Below are positions 23,247-34,229 of a stretch of DNA of 64,000 nt, piece after piece; the stretch's first letter is position 1; the number at the start of each line of letters is the position of its first letter. The notes beneath the pieces are model-generated. The model had not been told where the DNA came from. It worked only from the letters and a program-made list of their open reading frames with translations, and did no database searches. The stretch spans positions 46,588,232 to 46,652,231 of the forward strand of contig NC_077248.1 in assembly GCF_947179165.1 (NCBI RefSeq), written 5' to 3'. This DNA comes from Solanum dulcamara. Lineage: Eukaryota > Streptophyta > Magnoliopsida > Solanales > Solanaceae. The position numbers and the translations under genes were made by a program.

Positions 23247-25488
23247 TGTAAGACCCCGTAACTCAGAAAGTTTGAACCAAAAAGAAAATACTCAAAAATC
23301 TTGACCTGACCCATGTGAACGAGTCATTCTACGGCTCGTAAAGTTGAGTCATAGAGTGAACCCTCGAGAAAAATGAGATGTAGGCCTCAGGAGAGGTTCT
23401 ATGAGTCATCATCCTATTGTCGGGCCGTAGGAACCCCTCGTAAACCATAGTGCAGAGGCCTTGTTCAGGGATTCCTCAAGGATAAGTCAACGACTTTTTA
23501 GGACGGGTGGTAGAAGTTGTTGCGGGTCATAAGAATGACTCGTGACAAAGCTTCAAAGACTCTCCAATTGTAGATTTTTGGGACCTGAAGGACGGCCCAT
23601 TGACTAGTTGACGACTGGTAAACATGATCTGTCACCAAACTTTAAAGAGTCGATTTTTGGCACTTTTCGCAGACCTGCAAGACGAGTTATTTAGATGACT
23701 TGACATTCCTTAGATGGCCTGTAGAAAGTGATCCGTAGGATCAAAATTTGAAGTTTAATGAGGGGTAATTGTGACTTTTTCAAAGTTCAGTTCAATGAAC
23801 CTAGCCACTTTTATGTCAAAGTTCAAAGTCTATAAATATGAAATTCTTCAAGTTCTCCTCCTAATCAATTCATTCTCTCAATATTTTCCAAGGTAAGAAC
23901 TCTCAAAGTCTCTCAAGGTTTCTCTCTAAATTCAATCTATGGTTTCCATATTTCTTCAAAGGTTCTTGTTCAATTCTTAGTGAATTCAAGCAGGGCATGT
24001 GGATATTGATTCATGGACCCTTTAACCATGAAGATCGAAAGATTTCTCAAGTTTTCATTCAATTATAAATTGGTTATGAACCCTAGTTTTGATGAATTAT
24101 AGTAGGCTGATTAAATTCTACTTTTAGATGTAATCAATGATTATTATATGCATGTTCTCATATGAATTGCTTGTTTTTAAGTTGAATTTTAATTCCCATG
24201 TATAAAGCGATTCTCAAGCTATGATTATGAGTTAAAGATGATTTTTATGAGTTCATCATGAGTTAAATGATTTTCAATGAAAGTTGTATGAGTTATAGGT
24301 AAGATTACGATTTTGAATGATGAAGTTATTATGTTGATGAAAGTTAAGATCAAAGATGTTATTATAGTATGATAAGTCCAATTCTCACACAAATATGTTT
24401 AAAGATGGTGATAAGGATAATTCTCACCAATGTTAAGGATTTTTATGAATCACTAAGTTAATGAGGTATTTCAAATATGTTTTAAAGATATATTGATAGG
24501 CAGTAACTATCTTTCCCTATTATGTTAGAATCATATTTTAAAGAGCTTCCATTAGGATATTAACAAAGCACTGAGAGGACTTCTAGGTGGGGTTCGGTTC
24601 GATAATACACTTAGTTACCCAAAGAAATCCTAGTAGCAACCTAAAGTCCCACACTACGTTGCGCGCATAGGATTGCCTTCATGGAATAACTAGTGGATCC
24701 ATATATAACACAGTTGAGTTGAGATAAGTTACTTGTGGAGTATGCCCTTGAAATTCAGCCTCCCTTGTCTCGCTGTAGGAGTTATCGACATATTTGATGC
24801 AGGAGTCATCGAATTCCATGTAATAGTTCGCATGGTCTTAAATATCGGTGAGATTTCTTATCCCATACTAGTTGAAGTTAAGTTATGAGTTGAAAGTTGA
24901 AGTTGTATGATATGCATTGACTATGAGTTTCATTTTTTTACAAATGTTTCTAAGCTCTATTCATGTTCATTATGATTGTTCATGCATCTTATGGCATATT
25001 GATTACATTCTTTTACTTGTTCGTGCATAACTCACGTACTTAGTACATTCAAATGTACTAACACATGTTTTGCCTACATTGTCTCATAATGTAGAGATGG
25101 ATGACACTCACGACCATCTTATTCATGGCTAGAGATTACTTTATATTTTTAAGGAGTTGGTGAGTCCTCATTCTATCGAGGACATGACATTTATTCATAT
25201 TGCTATTAATTTGACCTTTTTTCTATTGCTAGGGTGAGCTAGGAGCTTGTCCTAAGCCCCCATCAAAGGTTAGACTAGAGGTATGTTTAGACGGATTATG
25301 ATGTAGTCCTGTTTGGACATCTATTGTGTTGAATTCCCTTATTCCCGTTACCCACATGATGATTTATTCTGCTTATGTTTTCATGTTCTTTATATTATGT
25401 ATGCGATGTATCCTAGCATGACTTATGATTGGGATTCCTCGCATCCCGATCGCCGTGTCATGGCTTGGCTTAAGTTCGGGTTGTGACA
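23247..25488 (+). repeat. Gy3 3' LTR
   Basis: This LTR starts TGTAAGACCCCG and ends GGGTTGTGACA, 2,242 bp. It is followed directly by the TCTCC target duplication. TATA box at 23,831-23,838. The twin inverted repeats are at 25,040-25,094, with a 9-10 bp perfect first stem. Confidence 0.93.
25040..25094 (+). promoter_or_regulatory. Twin inverted repeats A/B, Gy3 3' LTR
   Basis: Repeat A is a perfect stem, TTAGTACATT at 25,040 and AATGTACTAA at 25,052. Repeat B has CTACATT ending at 25,080 and AATGTAG at 25,088. Confidence 0.75.
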
Positions 25489-25493
25489 TCTCC

Positions 25494-27610
25494 ATTTCCT
25501 AATTACTCATGATGTAAATTGTTTCAGAGCTCTTTATTCAATCAAGTGTAGTGATGTTTGCTGGTACATGATCTCCTATAAGTACTCTTTAAATATAGAT
25601 AATGTTACTGATTGGATTATCAAGCACTCAAAATTGTTAGATGCATCTCACGTAGAAAGTAGCAATGCAAAAAACTAAGCTTAGTGTTTGAGAATCCTGA
25701 GGTAATTATTTCTTGAGGAATTAAGGTTTAGCTGCTCATTTTCTTGCATTCCATGTGGTAACACTAAATATACCTTGATCAATTTCCTACTTATTTTCTT
25801 AACTAATGGAGAAAAATAGACAACACTATTTCATGGTGGAAGGTTGGTATGTTTTCTATGTCACTTCTTTTTTAGAACGGAAGATAACAATATGCCTTAC
25901 TTTTATCCACTTGCATGGAGGTTTAAATATGAACTCCGTACTTATTAAATGATCAAAGAGAACTATGTCTCAACTAGTCAATTTTCAGTTTGTTGAGCTT
26001 CAAAACCAACCATCCCTTAAATCAATAACTCAGTTGCACTTAGCAGAATAAAAAATAAATATTATTTTGAATGATTATCTTCAATGATTTTATGCGATAC
26101 ATGAATAAGAATAGTTGTGATATGCTTGCTTTAGCTTTCATATAATATCAGTAAGTGGTCCTGATAAGATTTTCTCTCCCTGGCTTGTCGAAACATGCAA
26201 CTTTCAAACACTGCATTTAAACCTTAAGTGGAGCATTATCTTATCTTGAGGGTCTGTCTATCTATAGCATAGTTGAGGAAAATTACTGCCTATGTATTTT
26301 TCTTTGGTTAGTAAATTTACAAGAAAATGATTTTTCTCTTTCAAATATTTATCTCATCTAATGAGAATTATTTATTTTTGATACTTTATACACATTGATT
26401 CTTCCTGGATTATCTCATATAGGAGGTCAGGGACTCACCAAAACCCAAGGTTCTTTGTATTGCTTCTGATATTTTCTATATCCACTTTAGATATAATAAT
26501 ATTGATATTTATTCAAGTTGTGTTACCACTATGATATTCTATATTCAACATTTCATAAAATTGTAGGCCTTTCTCTATATAAATTTATGTTTATTTGTAT
26601 ATATGTCTAAATTTATTTCATGTAATGAGACCACATAAGTTCTTTGTTCATTGTTACAGGTATGTTGTAACATTATCTATAGGTTTATTAACTGACAAGG
26701 GCATGATAAATGGATTCAGAAGTACTGTTTTGTCAACCGAGTCTTTTTGTTCCAACAAGCTATAGTTCATCTATAATTGCATTTTTGTTTATTTTTCTCT
26801 TATTTTTGTGACCATATATATTGTTTTAATGCAATTGAAGGGTTATTTTGAGAAAACCTATTTTAAAGATTTATTTTTTTGAATGAACAAGATAAAGTAG
26901 GAGTACTGATACGAAATTGACATGGATTTTATATTTGGACAGATCAAGACTTTGGAAGCTTATGAACCTTGAAGAAAGTGTACAGCAAATAAACATGACT
27001 GAAAATGTTAAAAGAAGTTGAAGAACAAGAAAAACATATTTTCTATCTTTTTAGGAATTGTTTAATGATGTTACCATTTGTACATGTTACATAATATTTC
27101 CATTTTGTTAGGAGTTAACCGGTATAATGTTATAGAATTTTGATAGATATAAATTTGTATTTTTATTCTTAATTTTTTGTAATTTACTATGAAAGTTCAT
27201 ATATATCTCAATGAAAGAATACTGACTATTTAGTTTTTACACAATTTTTCAGTAATATGCATATACTGATAATATTTTTGTTGTCAAATATCTACTACAC
27301 AATTAGCAAAGGTAAAATCTGAGTGCTTAAAGAACTTATAATAAATAGATCTACTATTGTAATTTATTGTTTTCAGCGATCAGAATGACAATTAACTAAA
27401 GGAAAATTTGGTCGTTAAAATGAGATATAACGACCATATTTTTTGTTGTCACCAATTTTTTTTAATGACCGAATTATGAATCCGATCGTTAACTTTTAAC
27501 AATGGAGCTTTTAACAATCAATGACAATTGGATTTTTTTCCTGTTGTTATTGACTAATAGAGAACGGATATAGACTTTTAGAGACTGGATTTTCTCTAGT
27601 TAAAGACTTT
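25494..27610. other. CACTA right body and subterminal segment
   Basis: Two kilobases of AT-rich sequence have no domain I can name. Splice-like CAG/GT contexts occur but no exon chain is convincing. From about 27,290 the subterminal region carries repeated GTTAAAA, AACGATC and GACCGA words in both orientations, mirroring the left end. Low-complexity T runs lie at 26,800-26,880. Confidence 0.5.
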
Positions 27611-27622
27611 TTTCTTGTACTG
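27611..27622 (-). repeat. CACTA right terminal inverted repeat with TGA target duplication
   Basis: On the minus strand it reads CAGTACAAGAAA, one mismatch to the left end. TGA follows on the + strand at 27,623-27,625. Confidence 0.85.
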
Positions 27623-27625
27623 TGA

Positions 27626-28430
27626 GTTTCTAAAAGTTTTTCCTGAAGTTCTCCGAAGTATTCCTCCCAAAAGGGAAATAGATTTCGGTATCAATTTCTT
27701 CCCTGATACTCAGTCTATGTCTATTCCATGTTACCACATGGCTCTGATAGAATTGAAAGAGTTCAAGGATCAGTTGAAGGACTTGTTAAACAAGGGTTTT
27801 ATTAGACCTACCATCTCTCCATGGGGTGTTTCAGTTCTTTTTGTAAGAAAGATAAATGGTTCTCTTTGAATGTGTATCGAATATCGGAAGTTGAACAAGG
27901 TCACAATTAAGAATAAGTATCCCATTCCAAGGATTGATGACTTGTTCGATCAACTTAAATGAAAGAACTATTTCTCAAAGATCGATCTTCATTTGGCTTA
28001 TCAACAACTCCGAGTGAGGGAGTGTGAAATTCCAAAGACATCCTTTAGCATTCGGTCCAATTGAGGGAATGTGACATTCCGAAGATAGCCTTTAGAACTA
28101 AGTATGGTAACTTTAAATTTTTGGTTATGTCATTTGGACTAACGAGTGCCCCTGTAGGTTTTATGGATTTGATGAACAGAGTGTTCAAGTAGTTTTTGGA
28201 CATGTTCGTGATCATTTTTATTGATGATATTTTAATTTATTCTCAAAGTGAGGAAGAGCATGCCTATCATTTGAGGATTGTGCTACAAATTCTCAAGGTC
28301 CGTAAGTTGTAGGCAAAGTTTAGCAAATGCTAATTTTTGTTAAGGTCGGTTGCTTTTCCCAGTCACATTGTTTTTGGAGAAGAAATTATGGTTGATCCAA
28401 AGAAGACCGAGGCAGTCTAGAATTGGTCTA
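27626..28430 (+). pseudogene. pol: Gy1 reverse transcriptase, resumed after the CACTA insertion
   Basis: RT picks up at FLKVFPEVL exactly after the target site. It continues through PPKREIDFGINF, ELKEFKDQLKDLLNKGFIRP, SPWGVSVLFV, the [25 protein letters not shown] region, motif A in FSKIDL (about 27,980), the MSFGLTSAP block near 28,127-28,155, and the catalytic [16 protein letters not shown] at about 28,217-28,262. Gly in the expected GGASYFSK region reads TGA. A 47-bp tandem duplication (28,016-28,109) throws the frame. Stops also occur at 28,190 and 28,308. Confidence 0.88.
28016..28109 (+). repeat. 47-bp imperfect tandem duplication in Gy1 RT
   Basis: GAGGGAGTGTGAAATTCC at 28,016 recurs as GAGGGAATGTGACATTCC at 28,063, each followed by a near-identical AAGA(C/T)A(T/G)CCTTTAG stretch. 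The 47-base period is not a multiple of three, so it shifts the frame just after the RLRVRE block of RT. Confidence 0.7.
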
Positions 28431-28970
28431 GACCATTGAATCCTTCCGACATTCAAAGTTTCTTGGGCTTAGCCGGTTATTATAGATAGTTTTTGGAAGG
28501 TTTCTCTACCATTGCATCGCCCTTGACTACTTTAACTCAAAAGAAGGTAAAATTTCAATGGTCTAAGGAATGTGAGATAAGCTTCCAAGAGTTGAAGAAT
28601 AGGCTTAACTCTTCTCTAATGTTGACTTTACTTAAAGGTTCTAATGAGTTTGTTGTGTATTGTGATGCTTCATGAGTTGGCCTTGGTTGATTGTTAATAC
28701 AAAATGCTAAAGTTATAGCTAATGTCTCAAGGCAATTCAAGGGACATGAGAAGAATTACCAACCTCATGACTGGGAGTTAGTGGTGGTGGTATTTGCATT
28801 GAAGATGTGGAGAAACTATCTATATGGTATCTATGTGGATGCTTTTACTGATCACAAGAGTTTGCAATATGTGTTCACTCAAAAATACTTGAACCTACGA
28901 CAAAGAAGATGGCTTGAGCTACTGAAGGACTATGACATGTGTGTTGTACCATTCGGGTAAGGCAATTATT
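28431..28970 (+). pseudogene. pol: Gy1 RNase H domain
   Basis: FLGLAGYYR is the RT-RH connection. The RNase H core then shows the first catalytic Asp in VVYCDAS (about 28,650-28,672), the Glu in DWELVVVVFALK (about 28,768-28,803) and the second Asp in FTDHKSLQYVF (about 28,845-28,876). YLNLRQRRWLELLKDYDM closes the domain. The catalytic residues are present, but stops at 28,673 and 28,688 and a shift near 28,955 break it. Confidence 0.87.
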
Positions 28971-29135
28971 GTTAGCAACACTTTTAGTAGATTGTTTATG
29001 AATAGTGTTTCTCATATTGCGGATGAGAAGAAAGAGCTCGTTCAAGGTATGCAAATATTAGCACATTTGGGTGTTCGATTGGTTGATTCTGAAGATGGTG
29101 TTGTTGTTTTGTAAAATGGTTCTGAATCATCTCTT

Positions 29136-30060
29136 GTGGTAAATATAAAGGAAAAGCAAGATAGTGATCCTGCTTTGGTTGAATTAAAGAAAGAGGTTGC
29201 CGAAAAAGCCTTTGAGGCTTTCTCGAAAGGGGGAGATGGTGTTTTAAGATATCAAGGACGATTGTGTGTTCGAAATGTAGATAGCTTGAAAAATATGATA
29301 TTGTCCAAAGGGCATAGTTTGCGGTACTCTATTCATCCCGATTTTACAAAGATGTATTGGTGGAATGGCATGAAGAGGGATATTGCGAAATTCATGGCTA
29401 AGTCTCCCAATTATCAATAATTGAAAGTTGAGTACCAAAAACTAAGAGGTTTTACTCAAGATATTGAGAATCCTACTTGGAAGTGGGAAGCCTTGAATAT
29501 GGACTTCGTTAAAGGTTTTCCTCGAAACATAGGCAACATGACTTTATTTGGGTGGTTGTTGACAGAATGACTAAATTGTCTCATTTTCTTCCTGTTAAGA
29601 CTTCATATTCAGTGGAGGAATATGCTAGATTGTATGTCCAAGAGTTGTTTGATCTTCATGGTGATCCATTATCTATCATTTTGGATCGAGGCACTCAATT
29701 GACATCTTAGCTTTGGAGATCTTTCCAAAAAGGTTTTGGTACCCAAATGAAGCTTAGTACAGCTCTTCACCACCAAATAGATGGTCAGGTTGAGCACACT
29801 ATTAAGACATTAGAGAATATATTAAGAGCATGCATTATTGATTTTAAAGGAATTCAGGATGATCATTTACCAATAATGGTCCATTGTAGGCTTTGTATAG
29901 TAGGCGGTATAGATCCCCTATCATTTGGTTTTGAATTAGAAGTTGCTTTGATAGTAGTTGAGTTGATATTTGAGGCTATGGAGAAAGTTAGACTTATTAG
30001 AGAAAGATTGAAAATGTCCCAAAGCCGACAAAAGTCCTATTAAGATATAAGGAGAAGGGA
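29136..30060 (+). pseudogene. pol: Gy1 integrase remnant
   Basis: The linker GGDGVLRYQGRLCVRNVDSL leads to the zinc region: GHSLRYSIHPDFTKMYWWNGMKRDIAKFMAKSPNYQ. The two histidines remain, but both cysteines of the usual CPNC are gone (Ser and Tyr). The core has WEALNMDFVKGFP (about 29,487-29,522), a degraded second-Asp block ILDRGTQLTS (about 29,677-29,706) and GQVEHTIKTLENIL with the Glu (about 29,785-29,822). MEKVRLIRERLKMSQSRQKSY follows at about 29,978-30,040. It is frameshifted between 29,520 and 29,560. Confidence 0.86.
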
Positions 30061-30476
30061 ACTTGAATTTATGGTTAATGATTGGGTTTACTTGAAAATT
30101 CCCCCATGAAGGCTATGATGCATTTTGGTAAGAAACGGAAGCTAAGTCCCTACTATGTTGGCCGATACCTAATTTTAAGGTAAATTGGTAAGGCGACTTA
30201 AGAATTGGATTTGCCTTCATATTTGGTGTTGGTGCATCCGATGTTTCATGTGTCATTATTGAGGAAGTTTGTTGGTAATCCTATCTCCATTATGACATTG
30301 GACAGCATTGAGATTAAGGAGAGTGTTTCTTATGAAGAGTTTTGAGTTAAGATCTTGGACCGGCAAGTTAGAAAGTTTAGAAATAAAGAAATAGCTTCAG
30401 TTAAAGTTTTATGGAAGAACACTGAGGTTGAGGGTGCTGATATGATGCCCCGATTGAGGTATTTAGTACCTTCATG
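30061..30476 (+). pseudogene. pol: Gy1 integrase C-terminus and chromodomain-like tail
   Basis: Readable pieces are MKAMMHFGKKRKLSPYYVG (about 30,107-30,160), VHPMFHVSLLRKFVGNP near 30,232-30,285, and then KILDRQVRKFRNKEIASVKVLWKN (about 30,352-30,420), the chromodomain-like end. The usual final EATWE segment has become EGADMMPR. Stops and small shifts are frequent. Confidence 0.82.
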
Positions 30477-30700
30477 ATCCATTCAACCCAAATTATGTAT
30501 TTTAGTTGTTCACATGGTTACATATGCATTCATGTTCATGAAATGAGTTTTAAAGTCATGATTAAGCTTGAGATTAAAGATTTCATGTTTTATGCATTAT
30601 CGAGATGTTTTGCATTCATGTTAGGTTGTTATGTTTCTTTCCTATTCCATTTATGCTAGTTTGAGTTCCATTCGAGGATGAATATTCTCAAGGGGGATAC
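30477..30700 (+). other. Gy1 3' untranslated region and polypurine tract
   Basis: Non-coding sequence ends in TCGAGGATGAATATTCTCAA followed by GGGGGATAC, with the purine-rich primer for plus-strand synthesis at about 30,689-30,700, directly before the LTR. Confidence 0.8.
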
Positions 30701-32963
30701 TGTAAGACCTCAAAAGTTGGAAAGTCGAAAAACAAGGAATGCAAGATGAAATTTAAGGAAACTCAGCTTTTAGGCACCAGGTGATCTTTGCGAGACCCAA
30801 TACATTCCATAGGACGTGAAAGGCTATCGTGGTCCCTACCCTGCCAAGTGGTGTAATGATAGAGGACCACGAGAGGCCACCATGTCCTATGGTGTGGTCC
30901 ATGAACCATTATGGCTCTTATGGTGGACATTTCTCCTATTACGGTCACTTCTGCGACCTACTTTCACGAACCATAGTAGCCTCCACGGACCATGAAGGTC
31001 TCCATGGAGGAACTTCTAAAACTTCCATGCAAACTTCAAAATTTGAATTTCAAAGAAACCACCAGGGACCGTGGTGCCCATGACTGGCTGTGGTGGGTCT
31101 CGTGTAGGGAAGCCTTCCCAAACCCATTTTGGAAAATCTCAACTCCCTCACCACGAAGGGGACCATAGACCGTGGTGCCCTTCATGATCTGTGGTGATGG
31201 CCCATTATGGGTCCCAAATTCAATTTTAAAGAAGGTTATTCTAGTTTTTTCCCTATATGTCATAAATGAATACGGACGGTTTTTGGGACTAAGTTTATAC
31301 CTATTAACTACCCAAAAGTGTTCTAACTCTCTCATTTTATCCATAACTCCCAAAACCTCAAAGTCTTTTCTCCTATGTTTTCTCTCTAGGTTTTCTTCTC
31401 TCTCAAGCAAAATTCAAAAGGGTTCTTCAAGGTAAAACTTTCAATATCTACAATCTAGGGCTAATCAAGGTTAAGTTATGTGGGACTTCTTTAATGGGTA
31501 CCTTTCATTCATGGAATCCCAAAGATTTCTTCCCAAATCCTATTGCAATTTCTTCAATTAAAAGCCCTAATTTCATGATTTGCAGTGGGTCTTCTAAATT
31601 ATGATATATTTCATTGTGATTAGTCTAATTATGCATAATTCACATCATATTATATGATTTAAAGTTGAGTTTTAATGACCTATGATATATACAAATTTCA
31701 AGTATGATTTATGAGATATGATTATAATGTTCAAGTTATTTTTTTTGAAAGCTTTATGCTATGAATTAGAGATGCTTTATGCAAAGACATTTATGAATGA
31801 TGATTATATGATGTTTCATGCGAAGTTAAATATAGGTCAAGTTAAGTCCCTAAAGATGATTATGATCAAATATATTTAATGATGGAAGGCCTACACCCAC
31901 ATTGTATTAGTTATATGATAGATGAGCTAATCCTACGATTTTACTATGATGATGCTAAATAAGTTATTTTATGATGTTTTTAAGAATGAATTGATATGTA
32001 GTTACTATATTTCCCTATGTTGTCGATGATCATGTTTTATGAGTTCTGTTAGGATATTGACTAAATACCGAGAGGACTTTTAGGTGTTGTTCTATTCGGT
32101 AACACAATTAGTTACTAAAGAGAATTCTAGTATCAACCTTTAGTCCCAAACTACGTTCGTTGCGTAGGTTTAGCTATGCCAATATGACGAAGCTAGTGGA
32201 TCCATATAGTCTAGTTAAAGAGTAACTTATGGAGTAAGCCTTGGAAAGGTAGCCTCCCCTGTCTCGATGCAGGACATCAGATTCCATGTATTACCTCACA
32301 TGATCTTATATGTCGGTAAAAAGTCTTATCCCACACAATTTAGGTTGAGGTATGAGTTCTTATGACGATTTTGATATTCTTTTTAAGCATTGACTAATGA
32401 GATAAATGTTTTAATGTTTTCATAATTTTAGACATGTTTTAAAGATATTGGTCTTGCATCTCATAATTCATATTACTTATGTCCTATGTTTATTGTTTAT
32501 TCATATTCTCACATACTTAGTACATTCCATGTACTAATGCATACTTTTGCCTATATTGTATCATAATGTAGGGATTGACGATCACGTTCATCCTCCTCCT
32601 GCTCATGCCTAAAATCTACTATTAGCTTCTTATAGATGAATCCTAACAGTTCGAGGATACGACATTTAGTTTTCATTCGACGGTTATACTTCATTATGCT
32701 ATATTGTCTATTAGGTGAGCTAGGAGATTGTCTCATGCCCCCACCTAGTATTAGAGGAATGTTAGATAGTACTAGTCTATGTTGTTGCTTTTCTATTTTG
32801 GAGACCTGTGTTTTATATGAGATTTTGGCTTCTGTATCTTGATTTAGATTTATTGTTTAATTCTCTTATGTATGCTCATGAATGATATGTTAAGAGGTTT
32901 GGTTGGAGTCCTTCGGAATTCTAATCGTCGTGTTATGACTAGTCCTTAGATCTTATCGTGACA
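30701..32963 (+). repeat. Gy1 3' LTR
   Basis: This LTR starts TGTAAGACCTC and ends TATCGTGACA, 2,263 bp, and is complete. It includes a GC-richer U3 stretch (30,780-31,210) full of CACGG/CCGTGG and ACCATGG dyads, which fortuitously opens reading frames on both strands. The twin inverted repeats lie at 32,517-32,572, 446 bases before the LTR end. Confidence 0.92.
32517..32572 (+). promoter_or_regulatory. Twin inverted repeats A/B, Gy1 3' LTR
   Basis: Repeat A is perfect, TTAGTACAT at 32,517 and ATGTACTAA at 32,529 with a three-base loop. Repeat B has CCTATATT at 32,550 and AATGTAGG at 32,565 (one wobble). Confidence 0.75.
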
Positions 32964-34229
32964 CGGTAAAGGAATGAAACAAATCCACATCGCAGACTTC
33001 AGTATAAGATATGGATTTTCACATTTTTTGAGGCTATTAATAACACACTAATAATTTTTATTAGTGATTCAGTATTTATATTTGAACATTACGAACGGAA
33101 ATGAAGGAAGAACTACTCTAAGATTACTTTTCTCTTTATCTTTCATTTTAAATACTCCTCGATATCATTAATTGTTTTGATTATTCTAATTCAAACTACG
33201 AGTGGCTAGGTTCCTTATTCTAGGGTTGTAGCCACAAGATTGTGGTATAATACTGATTTTCTTTGATTGATAATGGGTTTTGTTTATGATTACTCCTATA
33301 TTCTTAATTTTACCATTTTAATGTCTAGCCAACATTAAGATTATTGTGCTATCTACCTTGAACTCGGAAGATGGATAGGAGATAGAACATCGAATGTAAG
33401 GAACATGCTTTTTCTTGAGTTAACTAGGACAATTCGTGTATAGAATGCCTATGACACATACATATATACTTCGCTTGATTATTAAAAAAGATTATAATAT
33501 TAATGCATTTTCTTGGTTCATGCCTATCCCTGCTCAATGATGTAGTTAGCCTGTTAAAAAATGTAGGAATTAGAATTCAAAAGACCATGATTCTAATATT
33601 AACCCGGTAAATCAATAAATAAATGACACATTGGATGTCAAAGTAAAGAATAGTATTTTTGAAATCTATAATTGCTACAGCCCTATAATTCTTTTGAATT
33701 TGATTAAATCTCAGTGAAATCATTGTATTGTATTTAGTAGTAGTTACAATAGTTTAAAATAGAAATAGAAAACTATCAACTCTTTACAACACACGCGAGT
33801 AATATATTTCATTGAGAAGCTAGCAAGAGCTCTATTAAATTCCTTTGGGTTAGACAATCTAGCTTTAAAAAGAGTCACTTTCCTACTTGTGAGACCGCAT
33901 ACACTTGCATGTGCTTTGGAAGCACTAGAGGTCCTCCCATGAACACAGAGCATAAAAATCCATACCTCCATGAATGTCGCCAATGGTCCACGATCGCTAA
34001 AAAGGAATTTAAGATGCACAAATAATTGAACATCAACAACTTCTAAAAGATAGAAAATTCCTCATCAAGGTTTCAAAATTCAATCGGAACCCCATCGACA
34101 TAAACAAATCATTGTACCTTATTGGAAACAAAATTTCGGATTCAACAAAAATGATGAAATGACAAATGGAGGTCATCTTGTTGAAATGTTGATTAAAGTG
34201 AATACTTTTCCAAGAAAACCCATACAATG
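32964..34229. other. Unassigned sequence right of Gy1
   Basis: AT-rich sequence without recognised domains. A 91-codon minus-strand frame at 33,744-34,019 has no domain. Some phrases near 33,240-33,420 read like the leader of another retrotransposon, but I cannot support an assignment. Confidence 0.4.

Larger units (their letters stand above)
15982..25488 (+). mobile_element. Gy3: structurally complete Ty3/gypsy chromovirus-like element
   Basis: Gy3 has two LTRs, a primer site, gag with an intact zinc knuckle, protease, RT, RNase H, integrase, a chromodomain-like tail and a polypurine tract, 9,507 bp in all. TCTCC is present at 15,977-15,981 and 25,489-25,493, the 5-bp duplication expected for LTR elements. 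The two LTR starts differ at about 11 of the first 89 bases by eye, so the insertion is old despite the complete layout. It sits in the CACTA body and is younger than it. Confidence 0.93.
6570..27622. mobile_element. CACTA (En/Spm-like) DNA transposon, non-autonomous, with nested gypsy elements
   Basis: The left end reads CACTACAAGAAATATG and the right end, on the opposite strand, CAGTACAAGAAAAAAG, matching at 11 of the first 12 positions. CACTACAAGAAA is the typical terminus of plant CACTA elements. The 3-bp duplication typical of this superfamily is present as TGA at 6,567-6,569 and at 27,623-27,625. Both subterminal regions carry repeated GTTAAAA/TTTTAAC words, as expected for transposase-binding arrays. 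Without Gy2, the LINE and Gy3, the body is only about 3.7 kb. I recognise no transposase, so the element looks non-autonomous. Total span 21,053 bp. Confidence 0.85.
1178..32963 (+). mobile_element. Gy1: outer Ty3/gypsy chromovirus-like element, nested and decayed
   Basis: Gy1 is the oldest framework of the left half. In order on the + strand it has a 5' LTR lacking its first part, a degenerate primer site, gag, protease, the start of the RT region, a 21-kb CACTA-type insertion, the rest of RT, RNase H, integrase, a chromodomain-like tail, a polypurine tract and a complete 3' LTR. The order PR-RT-RH-INT is diagnostic of Ty3/gypsy. The RT reading frame is continuous in sense across the CACTA insertion once one copy of the TGA target duplication is discounted, which shows that both halves belong to one element. 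Many stops and frameshifts make it non-autonomous. The left target duplication cannot be tested because the 5' LTR start is missing. Confidence 0.9.

Noticed and set aside
30763..31435. Overlapping open frames on both strands as genes
   Set aside because: They fall in the GC-richer dyad-packed U3 of the Gy1 3' LTR, where frames are open on both strands without any domain.
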